6,512 nt of DNA from Candidatus Sulfopaludibacter sp. SbA3 (GTDB lineage: Bacteria; Acidobacteriota; Vicinamibacteria; Vicinamibacterales; UBA2999): the NCBI GenBank assembly GCA_945866285.1, contig CAMBHC010000159.1, positions 1 through 6,512 on the forward strand, read 5' to 3'. Under the pieces are notes generated by a model. It saw only the letters and a list, made by a program, of their open reading frames with translations. It had not been told where the DNA came from and made no database searches. Of the stretch, positions 1 through 5,404 are shown in pieces. The position numbers were made by a program, and so were the translations under genes. How positions within the stretch are numbered: the stretch's first letter is position 1; each line of letters starts with the position of its first letter.

Positions 1-380
1 GCGCCCAGCTTCGACAGCGCCACCGCCAGGTTCACGGCCACGGTCGTCTTGCCGACGCCGCCCTTGCCGGCGCCCACCGCGATCACGTTCTTCACACCCG
101 GGAGGGGCGGCTTGCCATGTTCGGGGGCCGAGGTCGCGCGAACCGAGAACGCCATGGTCACATCAACGGCGGTGATGCCTGGCACGGCCGCCACGGCGGC
201 CAGCGCGGCCTCGCGGACCCGCTCGCGGGCCACGGCCGACGGACTCGACAATTCCACGGTAAAGGCGGCGCGGCCGTCGGCCACTGCCACGTTCTTGACG
301 AACTTGAGCGACACGATGTCCGTGCGCAGGTCGGGGTCGAGCACGCCCCGCAGCGCCGTCAGGACCAGGTCAGAGGTCAT
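1..380 (-). CDS. mrp: Mrp/ApbC (NBP35-type) Fe-S cluster carrier ATPase, 3' end outside window
   Basis: P-loop ATPase that in this family binds and transfers Fe-S clusters to apoproteins in the cytoplasm. Reading the minus strand from ATG at 380 gives about 126 residues before the left edge. Residues 1-80 form a MIP18/DUF59-type domain (LDPDLRTDIVSL near 14-25). A linker follows, then the start of the ParA/MinD-like ATPase with the deviant Walker A GAGKGGVGKTT at 103-113, including the signature lysine in GKGG and the P-loop lysine 111. The MIP18 domain usually carries a Thr-Pro-Ala-Cys-Pro-like motif; here it reads LSSPSAVA (44-51), so that cysteine is absent. The start is supported by the normal domain beginning a few residues in; the upstream ribosome site is weak. 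It is divergent from the gene at 465. The C-terminal CxxC that binds the cluster would lie outside the window. The family call is firm; the exact client role is inference. Confidence 0.93.
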   Translation of the reverse strand, partial: MTSDLVLTALRGVLDPDLRTDIVSLKFVKNVAVADGRAAFTVELSSPSAVARERVREAALAAVAAVPGITAVDVTMAFSVRATSAPEHGKPPLPGVKNVIAVGAGKGGVGKTTVAVNLAVALSKLG

Positions 381-392
381 AAGAAATTCAGC

Positions 393-416
393 TTACCACG
401 CGGGAGAAATTGGTAA
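393..416. promoter_or_regulatory. Possible operator: inverted repeat TTACCA-N12-TGGTAA in the divergent mrp / membrane-protein gap
   Basis: The 84-bp gap between the divergent genes contains perfect 6-bp arms TTACCA (393-398) and TGGTAA (411-416) separated by 12 bp. A -10-like TAAACT (414-419) for the rightward gene overlaps the right arm. No strong -35 box was found for either direction. Arms this short arise by chance fairly often, so a protein-binding role is only a suggestion. Confidence 0.2.
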
Positions 417-451
417 ACTCCGGCCAGTTCCCCCGCGCTTCCCCCAAGGTG

Positions 452-457
452 AAGGAG
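452..457 (+). promoter_or_regulatory. Strong Shine-Dalgarno AAGGAG for the gene at 465
   Basis: AAGGAG lies 7 nt before the ATG at 465. It is a near-ideal ribosome binding site that fixes this start and shows the plus-strand reading is a real gene. Confidence 0.75.
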
Positions 458-464
458 ATAGCTG

Positions 465-812
465 ATGGCCGAGACATCGCCCGGTAGCGCACCGTCGAAC
501 AACCGCAACGTGATGGTCGTGTTGTCGTACCTGTGGCTGCTGGCGCTGGTCCCACTGCTCACGGAGAAGAACGACAAGGAAGTGCAGTGGCACGCCAAGC
601 ACGGCATTGTCTTGATGGTCGCCGAACTGCTCGTCTGGGTCGTAGCCAACTTCATCCTCGTCGCACTCGGGCCGGTCGGCTGCATCTTCGCGCTGATCAT
701 GCCGCTGCTCGCACTGGCGCAACTGGGGCTGCACCTCATGTGCATGCTCAAGGGCATCAACGGCGGGCGCCTGCTCATCCCCGGCCTCAGCGAGTTCGCG
801 GATAAGTTCTGA
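465..812 (+). CDS. Small DUF4870/Tic20-like integral membrane protein
   Basis: A 115-residue protein with no assigned reaction. After a polar N-terminus (1-14) come about three hydrophobic segments, near 16-32, 47-69 and 71-96. Between the first two is a conserved-looking loop LLTEKNDKEVQWHAKHG (31-47), the pattern I associate with DUF4870/Tic20-like proteins, where a helix is followed by an exposed segment with charged residues and a His-x-x-x-His-like motif (H43, H46 region). The C-terminus is short and cytoplasmic-looking. ATG at 465 is preceded by AAGGAG at good spacing. The stop codon overlaps the upstream-extended yidD frame, so the two are likely cotranscribed, which would suggest an envelope role. 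It could also be called simply a hypothetical membrane protein. The gene is confident; the family name is recognition from motif memory. Confidence 0.83.
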   Translation: MAETSPGSAPSNNRNVMVVLSYLWLLALVPLLTEKNDKEVQWHAKHGIVLMVAELLVWVVANFILVALGPVGCIFALIMPLLALAQLGLHLMCMLKGINGGRLLIPGLSEFADKF

Positions 813-838
813 AGCGAAAACTCTGGATCGCGACGGCG

Positions 839-1114
839 GTGTTAATCGCCGCGGTCGCGATCGATCTCCGGCGCCCCCCAGCATCCCAACTAACGACCCG
901 AGCCGCGGTCGGCGGTATTCATCTCTATCAAGCCACGCTGTCACCGCTGTACGGGCGGATGGGCGTGAGTTGTCGATTCGAGCCAACGTGCAGCTACTAC
1001 GGTGAAGCGGTGATCAAGAAATATGGGATTGTTCGCGGCGGCGCGATGGCCGTGAGGCGCGTCTTCCGTTGCGGTCCGTGGACGCCTGCAGGTACCAAAG
1101 ACCCGCCAGTCTAA
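839..1114 (+). CDS. yidD: Membrane protein insertion efficiency factor YidD
   Basis: YidD is a small membrane-associated protein that assists YidC-dependent insertion of inner-membrane proteins. The core is clear: GGIHLYQATLSPLYG (25-39), the CRFEPTCSYYGEAV segment (45-58), KYGIVRGGAMAVRRVFRCGPW (61-81), and a DPP end. This matches the family order Tyr-Gln...Ser-Pro, Cys-Arg-Phe-x-Pro-Thr-Cys-Ser, Lys-Tyr-Gly, Arg-Cys-x-Pro. From GTG 839 it is 91 residues, but this start cuts into a hydrophobic N-terminal helix and has no ribosome site. The same frame is open back to 806 and codes Lys-Arg-Lys-Leu-Trp plus more hydrophobic residues, so translation may really begin at CTG 809, overlapping the upstream TGA (810-812). 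In many genomes yidD sits with rnpA and yidC; here it does not. The family call is very secure; the start is not. Confidence 0.93.
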   Translation: MLIAAVAIDLRRPPASQLTTRAAVGGIHLYQATLSPLYGRMGVSCRFEPTCSYYGEAVIKKYGIVRGGAMAVRRVFRCGPWTPAGTKDPPV

Positions 1115-1116
1115 TC

Positions 1117-1162
1117 TAGCCACAGAGGACACAGAGGACACCCCCTGTGTCCTCTGTGGCTA
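1117..1162. repeat. Perfect 18-bp inverted repeat built from 9-nt periodic DNA, between convergent genes
   Basis: The left arm tagccacagaggacacag (1117-1134) is exactly complementary to 1145-1162, with a 10-nt loop. The left side is also a 9-nt tandem: ccacagagg (1120-1128) then acacagagg (1129-1137). The element begins 2 nt after the yidD stop, and its last three bases, read on the minus strand, are the TAG stop of the membrane-protein gene. Neither side has a T-tract, so it is not a standard intrinsic terminator, though the hairpin could slow polymerase or protect 3' ends from both directions. Confidence 0.9.
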
Positions 1163-1543
1163 ATTCCCCTCGAAAAGGTGCCGGCCCTCGTTGTTGAGCA
1201 GCACCCACCCGGCATAGGCGCCGAGGGCGGTGCCGAACGGCAGCAACACCAGGTTGCCGACCGCCAACCCCAGCGCCATCAGGCGCGCCGACGGGCGATG
1301 CCGACGGAGCGTGCGGCCGACATAGAGGTGCAGGGCGCCCCACACCAACGCAATCATCGAGATTATGCCAATGGTGACCGCCGTCAGGCTCGCCGCCATC
1401 TCGGAACTGAAGCGGACCGGTCCATTGGACGAGGCGATCGCGAAGGCGCCGGCGGCCAGGGCAAAGCCGGCCAGCGCGACCAGGGTGAAGATGCCGCCCC
1501 AGGCCAGGTAGAGGGTGGCGAGAAAGTCGACGTGGCGCTTCAC
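1160..1543 (-). CDS. Small three-helix membrane protein, function unknown
   Basis: A 127-residue hydrophobic protein starting at GTG 1543, which overlaps the TGA of the upstream DnaJ-like gene by 4 nt (GTGA), a classic coupled arrangement. An in-frame reading further upstream exists to 1795 but is arginine/glycine-rich shadow sequence opposite the zinc-finger gene, so I reject it. Helices appear near residues 8-34, 51-76 and 87-115. The second and third are joined by a basic loop, GRTLRRHRPSAR. The C-terminus reads YAGWVLLNNEGRHLF, a pattern seen in many small bacterial membrane proteins ending in Trp-Val-Leu-Leu...Leu-Phe. No catalytic motif is visible. Its stop codon is supplied by the inverted repeat. 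Coupling suggests a partnership with the zinc-finger protein, but the role is unknown. Confidence 0.82.
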   Translation of the reverse strand: MKRHVDFLATLYLAWGGIFTLVALAGFALAAGAFAIASSNGPVRFSSEMAASLTAVTIGIISMIALVWGALHLYVGRTLRRHRPSARLMALGLAVGNLVLLPFGTALGAYAGWVLLNNEGRHLFEGN

Positions 1544-1998
1544 GCCATGACCGCAACGCGCACATCCACGCGCGTGCGCGGACCCCGGGCGAGCGACACG
1601 TTGAAGCTGAAGCGATCGCCGTGGGTGACCCCGCGTGGCACGGCCACCGTCAGTCGCTGGGTGTGCAGTTCCTGTCCGTCGCCGCCGCAGTGGGCGCAGT
1701 GCTCGCTCCACACTTCGCCACGGCCGCCACAACTGCTGCACGTGCGCGGCACCAGCACCTCCAGCGGGATCATGGCCCCGGTGCCGGCCTGGCACGGCGA
1801 GATCGTGATCTCCGCGTCGGTCGATCGCTCGATGCCGGCGGACTCACCGTGATCGCGACGGAACAACTCGGCCGTCGCGCGAGACGAGGGGAAATCGATC
1901 GCGACTTCGTCGCTCAGCGAGCGCCGGTAGGCGCGCTCGTGAGGGACGAGCGTTTCAAGCGCAAGACGCGACGCGTGAAGTCGATGTGGACGAAACAC
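1540..1998 (-). CDS. DnaJ-like zinc-finger / C-terminal-domain protein lacking a J domain
   Basis: A 152-residue protein. Residues 60-84 resemble the start of the DnaJ substrate-binding region (DAEITISPCQAGTGAMIPLEV). One zinc hairpin follows with CSSCGGRG (87-94) and CAHCGGDG (101-108), the DnaJ CxxCxGxG signature, but only two of the usual four repeats. VPRGVTHGDRF (120-130) matches the Pro-x-Gly-Val-x-x-Gly turn of the DnaJ C-terminal domain. Residues 1-55 are arginine-rich and show no His-Pro-Asp J motif, so Hsp70 stimulation is not expected. It may act as a holdase or zinc scaffold, which is inference. GTG 1998 is the furthest credible start; GAGG sits 5 nt before it, but the predicted transcription start is only a few bases upstream. 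Downstream it is translationally coupled to the membrane protein at 1160-1543. It is shorter than DnaJ (about 370). Confidence 0.77.
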   Translation of the reverse strand: MFRPHRLHASRLALETLVPHERAYRRSLSDEVAIDFPSSRATAELFRRDHGESAGIERSTDAEITISPCQAGTGAMIPLEVLVPRTCSSCGGRGEVWSEHCAHCGGDGQELHTQRLTVAVPRGVTHGDRFSFNVSLARGPRTRVDVRVAVMA

Positions 1999-2007
1999 CC
2001 TAGCCTC

Positions 2008-2036
2008 ACGATAGGGTTGGGCCCGAAGGTTGTCAA
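2008..2036 (-). promoter_or_regulatory. Sigma70-type promoter for the DnaJ-like / membrane-protein pair
   Basis: On the minus strand a perfect -35 TTGACA (2036-2031) is followed after 17 bp by TATCGT (2013-2008), which matches four of six -10 bases. Transcription would start near 2001, only a few bases before the GTG at 1998. The mRNA would then be leaderless or nearly so, or translation would begin further in. Confidence 0.55.
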
Positions 2037-2064
2037 GAACAAGCGGCGCAGCTACGATGCGCGC

Positions 2065-2235
2065 ATGGGGAAGGAATGCCCGATGTGTGCCGAGTTCATG
2101 CGCCTGGTGGCGCGGGAGGTGGTCACCCGCGTACCGGGAACCTCACAGGAAGTGAAGTCCACCGTCCGCGAGTGGGTGTGCCCGGAGTGCGACTATTTCG
2201 AAGATGCGGAAGCCGGCGACCTGCCGGATTCCTAG
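2065..2235 (+). CDS. Small zinc-ribbon-like protein (CPMC...CPEC)
   Basis: A 56-residue protein from ATG 2065. It has CPMC at 5-8 and CPEC at 40-43, the spacing of a two-knuckle zinc ribbon. Between them is a charged strand segment with Arg-Glu-Val-Val and Pro-Gly-Thr-Ser-Gln, and the end is acidic (YFEDAEAGD). No catalytic residues are seen, and I cannot name a function; such proteins are usually annotated as hypothetical. The in-frame sequence upstream, open to 1621, lies opposite the DnaJ-like gene and promoter and has no zinc-ribbon continuity, so I take the internal ATG. No clear ribosome site precedes it. It faces the divergent promoter at 2008-2036 and converges on another CxxC protein at 2270-2491. 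Existence is supported mainly by the paired motifs and sensible length. Confidence 0.75.
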   Translation: MGKECPMCAEFMRLVAREVVTRVPGTSQEVKSTVREWVCPECDYFEDAEAGDLPDS

Positions 2236-2264
2236 GCCGCAAATCGACGCAGATTACGCAGACG
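2236..2264. repeat. 9-nt periodic repeat between convergent genes
   Basis: This starts directly after the TAG of the gene at 2065. Units are ccgcaaatc (2237-2245), one spacer base, acgcagatt (2247-2255), acgcagacg (2256-2264). The last two agree at 7 of 9 positions. The skeleton ac[a/g]caga matches the unit of the inverted repeat at 1117-1162. It occupies most of the 34-bp convergent gap; no hairpin or T-tract is evident. Confidence 0.6.
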
Positions 2265-2269
2265 AGCTG

Positions 2270-2491
2270 CTAGCGGGCGCCGAGAGTGAGGAGCACTTCC
2301 TTGCGAATCGCGTCCTCCACTTCATCGAAGTTGAGCGCGGTTTCGCACTCGTCGCACAGCACTTCGATCACACCAGGCTTGCTCTCTTCCGAGACTTCAA
2401 CCCGGGTGTCGTCGAGCTGCACTACGTGCACCTGCAGCGTTTTCACGAGAAATTTGCGGGTATTCCCGCAGGCCGAACACGTCAGTGGCAC
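2270..2491 (-). CDS. Small CxxC/CxxC zinc-binding-type hypothetical protein
   Basis: A 73-residue protein from GTG 2491. CSAC at 5-8 and CDEC at 46-49 frame a beta-rich middle (FLVKTLQVHVVQLDDTRVEV). An acidic then hydrophobic helix closes it (NFDEVEDAIRKEVLLTL). Four cysteines in two knuckles suggest one structural zinc; no enzyme motif is visible. The start is well supported: AAGGAG (2506-2501) lies 9 nt upstream. Although it follows addA on the same strand by 72 bp, it may have its own weak promoter (TTGCGT, 18 bp, TACACT, around 2515-2545), so I would not assume it belongs to the addBA operon. Function is unknown; a nucleic-acid- or protein-binding role is the usual guess for such ribbons. 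Confidence 0.8.
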   Translation of the reverse strand: MPLTCSACGNTRKFLVKTLQVHVVQLDDTRVEVSEESKPGVIEVLCDECETALNFDEVEDAIRKEVLLTLGAR

Positions 2492-2500
2492 GTAAATACG

Positions 2501-2506
2501 CTCCTT
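2501..2506 (-). promoter_or_regulatory. Shine-Dalgarno AAGGAG for the gene at 2270-2491
   Basis: The minus strand reads AAGGAG followed by 9 nt and then GTG at 2491. It decides that start and supports a real gene of this short length. Confidence 0.7.
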
Positions 2507-2563
2507 AATCCCTCAAAAGTGTATGGGATGCCTTCGGCCTAACGCAACGCAAATCGGCCTTCC

Positions 2564-5404
2564 CTAGGGCGCTTTAGTGCCTTTGGACGTCTTCTGTGCC
2601 TCGAATGGTTCGAGGTCAACCCGTCTTTCTCTCATGGAAAGCACCGGCCGCCAGGCTCTCGGCACCTCGCCAGACGCCGGAATCCGGCGAATTCGGTGCG
2701 CGGTCGAGTGGCCCTGCCACAGGATCTCGGCATCCACCCCGGCGGCAGCGGTCATGAGGCCCGCCGGCAGGATCCGGCCCAGTGACCCGCGCTGCAGGGT
2801 CAGCTTGGCACCCGCCTTCGTCACCGACAGGTAGAGCCGGTCCCGCGCCCGCGTCAGCGCGACATAGAGCAGGCGCTTGGTCTCTTCGCGGTCCTTGTCT
2901 TCGCTGTCGCGGTCGCTGGCGCTCTCGTGATCGCTGATGCTAACCGAAGGCGATATCAAGGTCGCCGAAGGCGACATCAAGGTCGTCGGCGCCTCGCCCA
3001 GTTCCTGGTCTTCGTCCTGGTACGGCGGCGCCACCACGCGAATGTCATCGCGTCCGCCACCGCTGCCCTTGCCGAGGTTCACCACAAACACGACCGGGAA
3101 CTCCAGGCCCTTCGCCGCATGCACGGTCATGAGATTGACGGCGTCGGCGGCATCGATGATCGCGTTCGACTCGTCGCCACCGGCCACCAGCTCGGCAAAG
3201 TAGTCTGCCAGGCGACCGAGCGTGGCGTAGCCGCGGTTCTGGATGCGGCGGATCAAGCCCCGAACCTTCTTCAGGTTCTCGCGCGCCTGCGCGAATCCGG
3301 CGCCGCCGATCTCCACCGCATAGGCCGATTCGGCGAGCACACGGTCCACCACTTCGGCCGGCGGCAATTGATCGGCAATGGCGATCCACGCGGCCACGCT
3401 GTCGCGCACCAGTAACAGGCGGTCGCGATCGTCCGCCGGCAAGTCAGCCAGCCCCAGCGGTGACTCGGCGGAGGTCAGCGCCGCGGCAATGCCCGGCGCG
3501 AGCAGCTTCAGGGCTTCATCCGACAACCGCACGATCCGCGATCGCAGCAACGCGGCCGCGCGCAGGTTCGATCCGGGATCGGCCAGGTACGACACCAACG
3601 CGAGCACGTCCTTCACCTCATCGGCGTCGAAGAAGCCGAGGCCCTTGTAGACGTAGAACGGCACGCCGCGCCTGGCCAGGGCTGACTCGAACAGCGTGTG
3701 GCCCTCGCGCGTGCGGAACAACAGGCCAATGTCACCGGGCCCGATGGGCCGCGGAACGCCGGTCTGGCGATCGCGCACCGTCGCGCCCTCGAGCAACAGG
3801 CGCGCAATCTCGTCGGCCACGGCTTCGGCCTGGGCGGCATCGGTGTCGCTCACGACCACGCCAATCGCCTCGGCACCTCGCGCCCCGTCATCGATCATCG
3901 GGAACGCATCGTCCTCGGTATAGCGAAAGGCATCGGGCCGATCGGGCGTCTTCTCGACATCGACGAAGACGTCGTTCACAAACGCCAGCAGTTCCTGCAC
4001 CGAGCGATAGCTGCGGGTGATGGCGGCGCGCGCCATCCCCTCCGGCCGCAACGCCTCGATGAAGCGGCCCGCGGCATCGAGCACCGTCACTTCGGCGTCG
4101 CGGAAGCCATAGATCGACTGCTTCCGGTCTCCGACGATGAAGATGGAGGGGGGGATGGGGCCGTGGGCCATGCCGTCGCCGGCGGCCCACGCGCGGACCA
4201 GCTCACGGACCAGTTGCCATTGCGCGCGGCTGGTGTCCTGGAACTCATCCACTAGTACGTGTTCGTAGCGCGACTCGAGCCGGTAGCGGCTGCGCGAGAA
4301 CTCCTCCATCTGCCCCAGCAGCTTCAAGGTGCGTTCGAGCAGGTCCGGAAAGTCGAGGACACCGTGCTTATCGAGGGTCCGGCGGTACTCATCTTGCGCA
4401 ATCGCGAACAGGCGGCGGACGCCTCGCGCCAGTACGATGTTGAGGTCGCGCCGATACGAGGCGATGGCCGCGGCCACGTGTGAACCGAGACCGAACACCA
4501 CGGCCTTGTGGCGCTCGTAATCAGCCGGCGATCGATAGTCGGCCTTCTTGTGCTTCAGCCGCTTGCGCGGCTCGCCGTCCTTGGTCAGCACCAGGTCGGC
4601 CACGCGATCGAGGGCGGCACGCAGCAGTGCCGGCGACGGTGGCGGCTCCGTCATGATCACGTCGACGTCATGGGCCACCAGGTCGAAGCCGGGCGCCATG
4701 GGGCCGCAGCCCCTGAACGCGGCGGCGCCACCAACCGACGACACCGCGGCACGTAGTGCCTGCAGCAGCCGCTGGCAGGTCGCATCCACCGTGACGTCAC
4801 GGCCGCGCAAGAACCGGTTGAGCGCGTCCCACGCCACGAGGCGGCGATCGAGCAGCGCGGTCAGTCCTTTGCGCAACCGCGCCTCGCCCAGTTCGGTGAA
4901 CAGCAGCGCCACATCGGTATCGATGAGCGACACGCCGCGGCCAATGCTCAGCGCCCGGTCCAGGGACGATTCGATAAATCTCGGCGTTTCGGTCTCGTCG
5001 GCGAGATCGAAGCCGGGATCGACGCCGGCCTCGAGCGGAAACTCGTGCAGCAGCGACAGGCAGAACGCGTCAATGGTAATGATGGAGATGTCGCCCAAGG
5101 CGTCGCGAATCTCACGCCAGCGATCGCCGCTCAGGCTGCCCAGGCGATGGCGTTCGCGCAACGTCGCCATGACCCGTTGCCGCATCTCGGCGGCCGCCTT
5201 GCGGGTAAAGGTGATTGCCAGGATGTTGCGGGGCGCGACGCCCACTTCGAGCAGGCGGACGTAGCGATCCACGAGCACGCGCGTCTTGCCGGTGCCGGCC
5301 GAGGCCTCGAGCGCGACGTGGCGCGTCGGGTCGACAGCCAGGCGTCGGGCCCGGTCATCGGCGGTCTCTTCGCGCTCGAACTGGAACCGCGGTTGCTCAG
5401 TCAT
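2564..5404 (-). CDS. addA: AddA-like UvrD/RecB-family helicase, without C-terminal nuclease domain
   Basis: An SF1A 3'-5' DNA helicase, 946 residues, of the double-strand-break resection complex AddAB. Helicase motifs appear in order: Walker A ASAGTGKT (34-41), Ia ILAITFTRKAAAEM (61-74), ITIDAF (109-114), II VDEFQDTS (385-392), III FIVGDRKQSIYGFRDA (422-437), IV RSYRS (464-468), V NLMTVHAAKGLEFPVVFV (757-774) and VI RLLYVALTRARDRLYL (844-859). All catalytic residues look intact. AddA proteins are usually about 1200 residues with a RecB-type nuclease at the C-terminus; here only about 85 residues follow motif VI and none form a nuclease. The extreme C-terminus (AQKTSKGTKAP) may be repeat-derived. 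A 14-residue repeat insert occupies 807-820. ATG 5404 overlaps the addB stop by 8 nt, indicating coupling. The helicase is certain; AddA rather than another UvrD relative follows from the AddB-like partner. Confidence 0.94.
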   Translation of the reverse strand: MTEQPRFQFEREETADDRARRLAVDPTRHVALEASAGTGKTRVLVDRYVRLLEVGVAPRNILAITFTRKAAAEMRQRVMATLRERHRLGSLSGDRWREIRDALGDISIITIDAFCLSLLHEFPLEAGVDPGFDLADETETPRFIESSLDRALSIGRGVSLIDTDVALLFTELGEARLRKGLTALLDRRLVAWDALNRFLRGRDVTVDATCQRLLQALRAAVSSVGGAAAFRGCGPMAPGFDLVAHDVDVIMTEPPPSPALLRAALDRVADLVLTKDGEPRKRLKHKKADYRSPADYERHKAVVFGLGSHVAAAIASYRRDLNIVLARGVRRLFAIAQDEYRRTLDKHGVLDFPDLLERTLKLLGQMEEFSRSRYRLESRYEHVLVDEFQDTSRAQWQLVRELVRAWAAGDGMAHGPIPPSIFIVGDRKQSIYGFRDAEVTVLDAAGRFIEALRPEGMARAAITRSYRSVQELLAFVNDVFVDVEKTPDRPDAFRYTEDDAFPMIDDGARGAEAIGVVVSDTDAAQAEAVADEIARLLLEGATVRDRQTGVPRPIGPGDIGLLFRTREGHTLFESALARRGVPFYVYKGLGFFDADEVKDVLALVSYLADPGSNLRAAALLRSRIVRLSDEALKLLAPGIAAALTSAESPLGLADLPADDRDRLLLVRDSVAAWIAIADQLPPAEVVDRVLAESAYAVEIGGAGFAQARENLKKVRGLIRRIQNRGYATLGRLADYFAELVAGGDESNAIIDAADAVNLMTVHAAKGLEFPVVFVVNLGKGSGGGRDDIRVVAPPYQDEDQELGEAPTTLMSPSATLISPSVSISDHESASDRDSEDKDREETKRLLYVALTRARDRLYLSVTKAGAKLTLQRGSLGRILPAGLMTAAAGVDAEILWQGHSTAHRIRRIPASGEVPRAWRPVLSMRERRVDLEPFEAQKTSKGTKAP
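2572..2602. repeat. Possible 9-nt periodic repeat forming the addA 3' end
   Basis: Read on the minus strand this is ggcacagaa, gacgtccaa, aggcactaa: three 9-nt blocks ending at the addA stop. It encodes about the last 12 residues of AddA (AQKTSKGTKAP). It resembles the periodic repeats at 1117-1162 and 2236-2264 in unit length and in the gcacaga core. The middle block diverges, so this is a tentative call. Confidence 0.35.
2944..2985. repeat. 21-bp tandem repeat (two copies) inside addA, with hairpin core
   Basis: Copy 1 (2944-2964) and copy 2 (2965-2985) differ at one base (t2954/c2975). Across the junction, gtcgccgaaggcgac (2961-2975) forms a 6-bp stem with a 3-nt loop. The repeat is in frame and encodes TTLMSPSATLISPS, residues 807-820 of the helicase, in the variable linker between motifs V and VI. 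Confidence 0.85.

Noticed and set aside
49..465. Plus-strand 138-aa reading frame opposite mrp
   Set aside because: Ser/Thr/Arg-rich shadow of the minus-strand Mrp gene, whose domains and P-loop are clear.
1117..1162. Palindrome as a standard bidirectional intrinsic terminator
   Set aside because: No T-tract follows the stem on either strand, so only a looser 3'-end role can be suggested.
1544..1795. N-terminal extension of the three-helix membrane protein
   Set aside because: This part is Arg/Gly-rich and lies in another frame of the DnaJ-like gene; the GTGA overlap at 1540-1543 gives a better start.
1178..1852. 224-aa plus-strand reading frame
   Set aside because: Low-complexity Gln/Arg/Gly composition opposite two well-supported minus-strand genes.
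1825..1998. J domain at the N-terminus of the DnaJ-like protein
   Set aside because: An Ala-Tyr-Arg-Arg stretch looks faintly J-like, but no His-Pro-Asp motif or helix pattern is present.
2944..2985. Tandem repeat as a CRISPR remnant
   Set aside because: Two directly abutting 21-bp copies with no spacers, in frame inside a coding sequence.
3460..4020. 186-aa plus-strand Arg/Pro-rich reading frame within addA
   Set aside because: Antisense shadow in high-GC DNA; the minus-strand helicase motifs run through this region uninterrupted.
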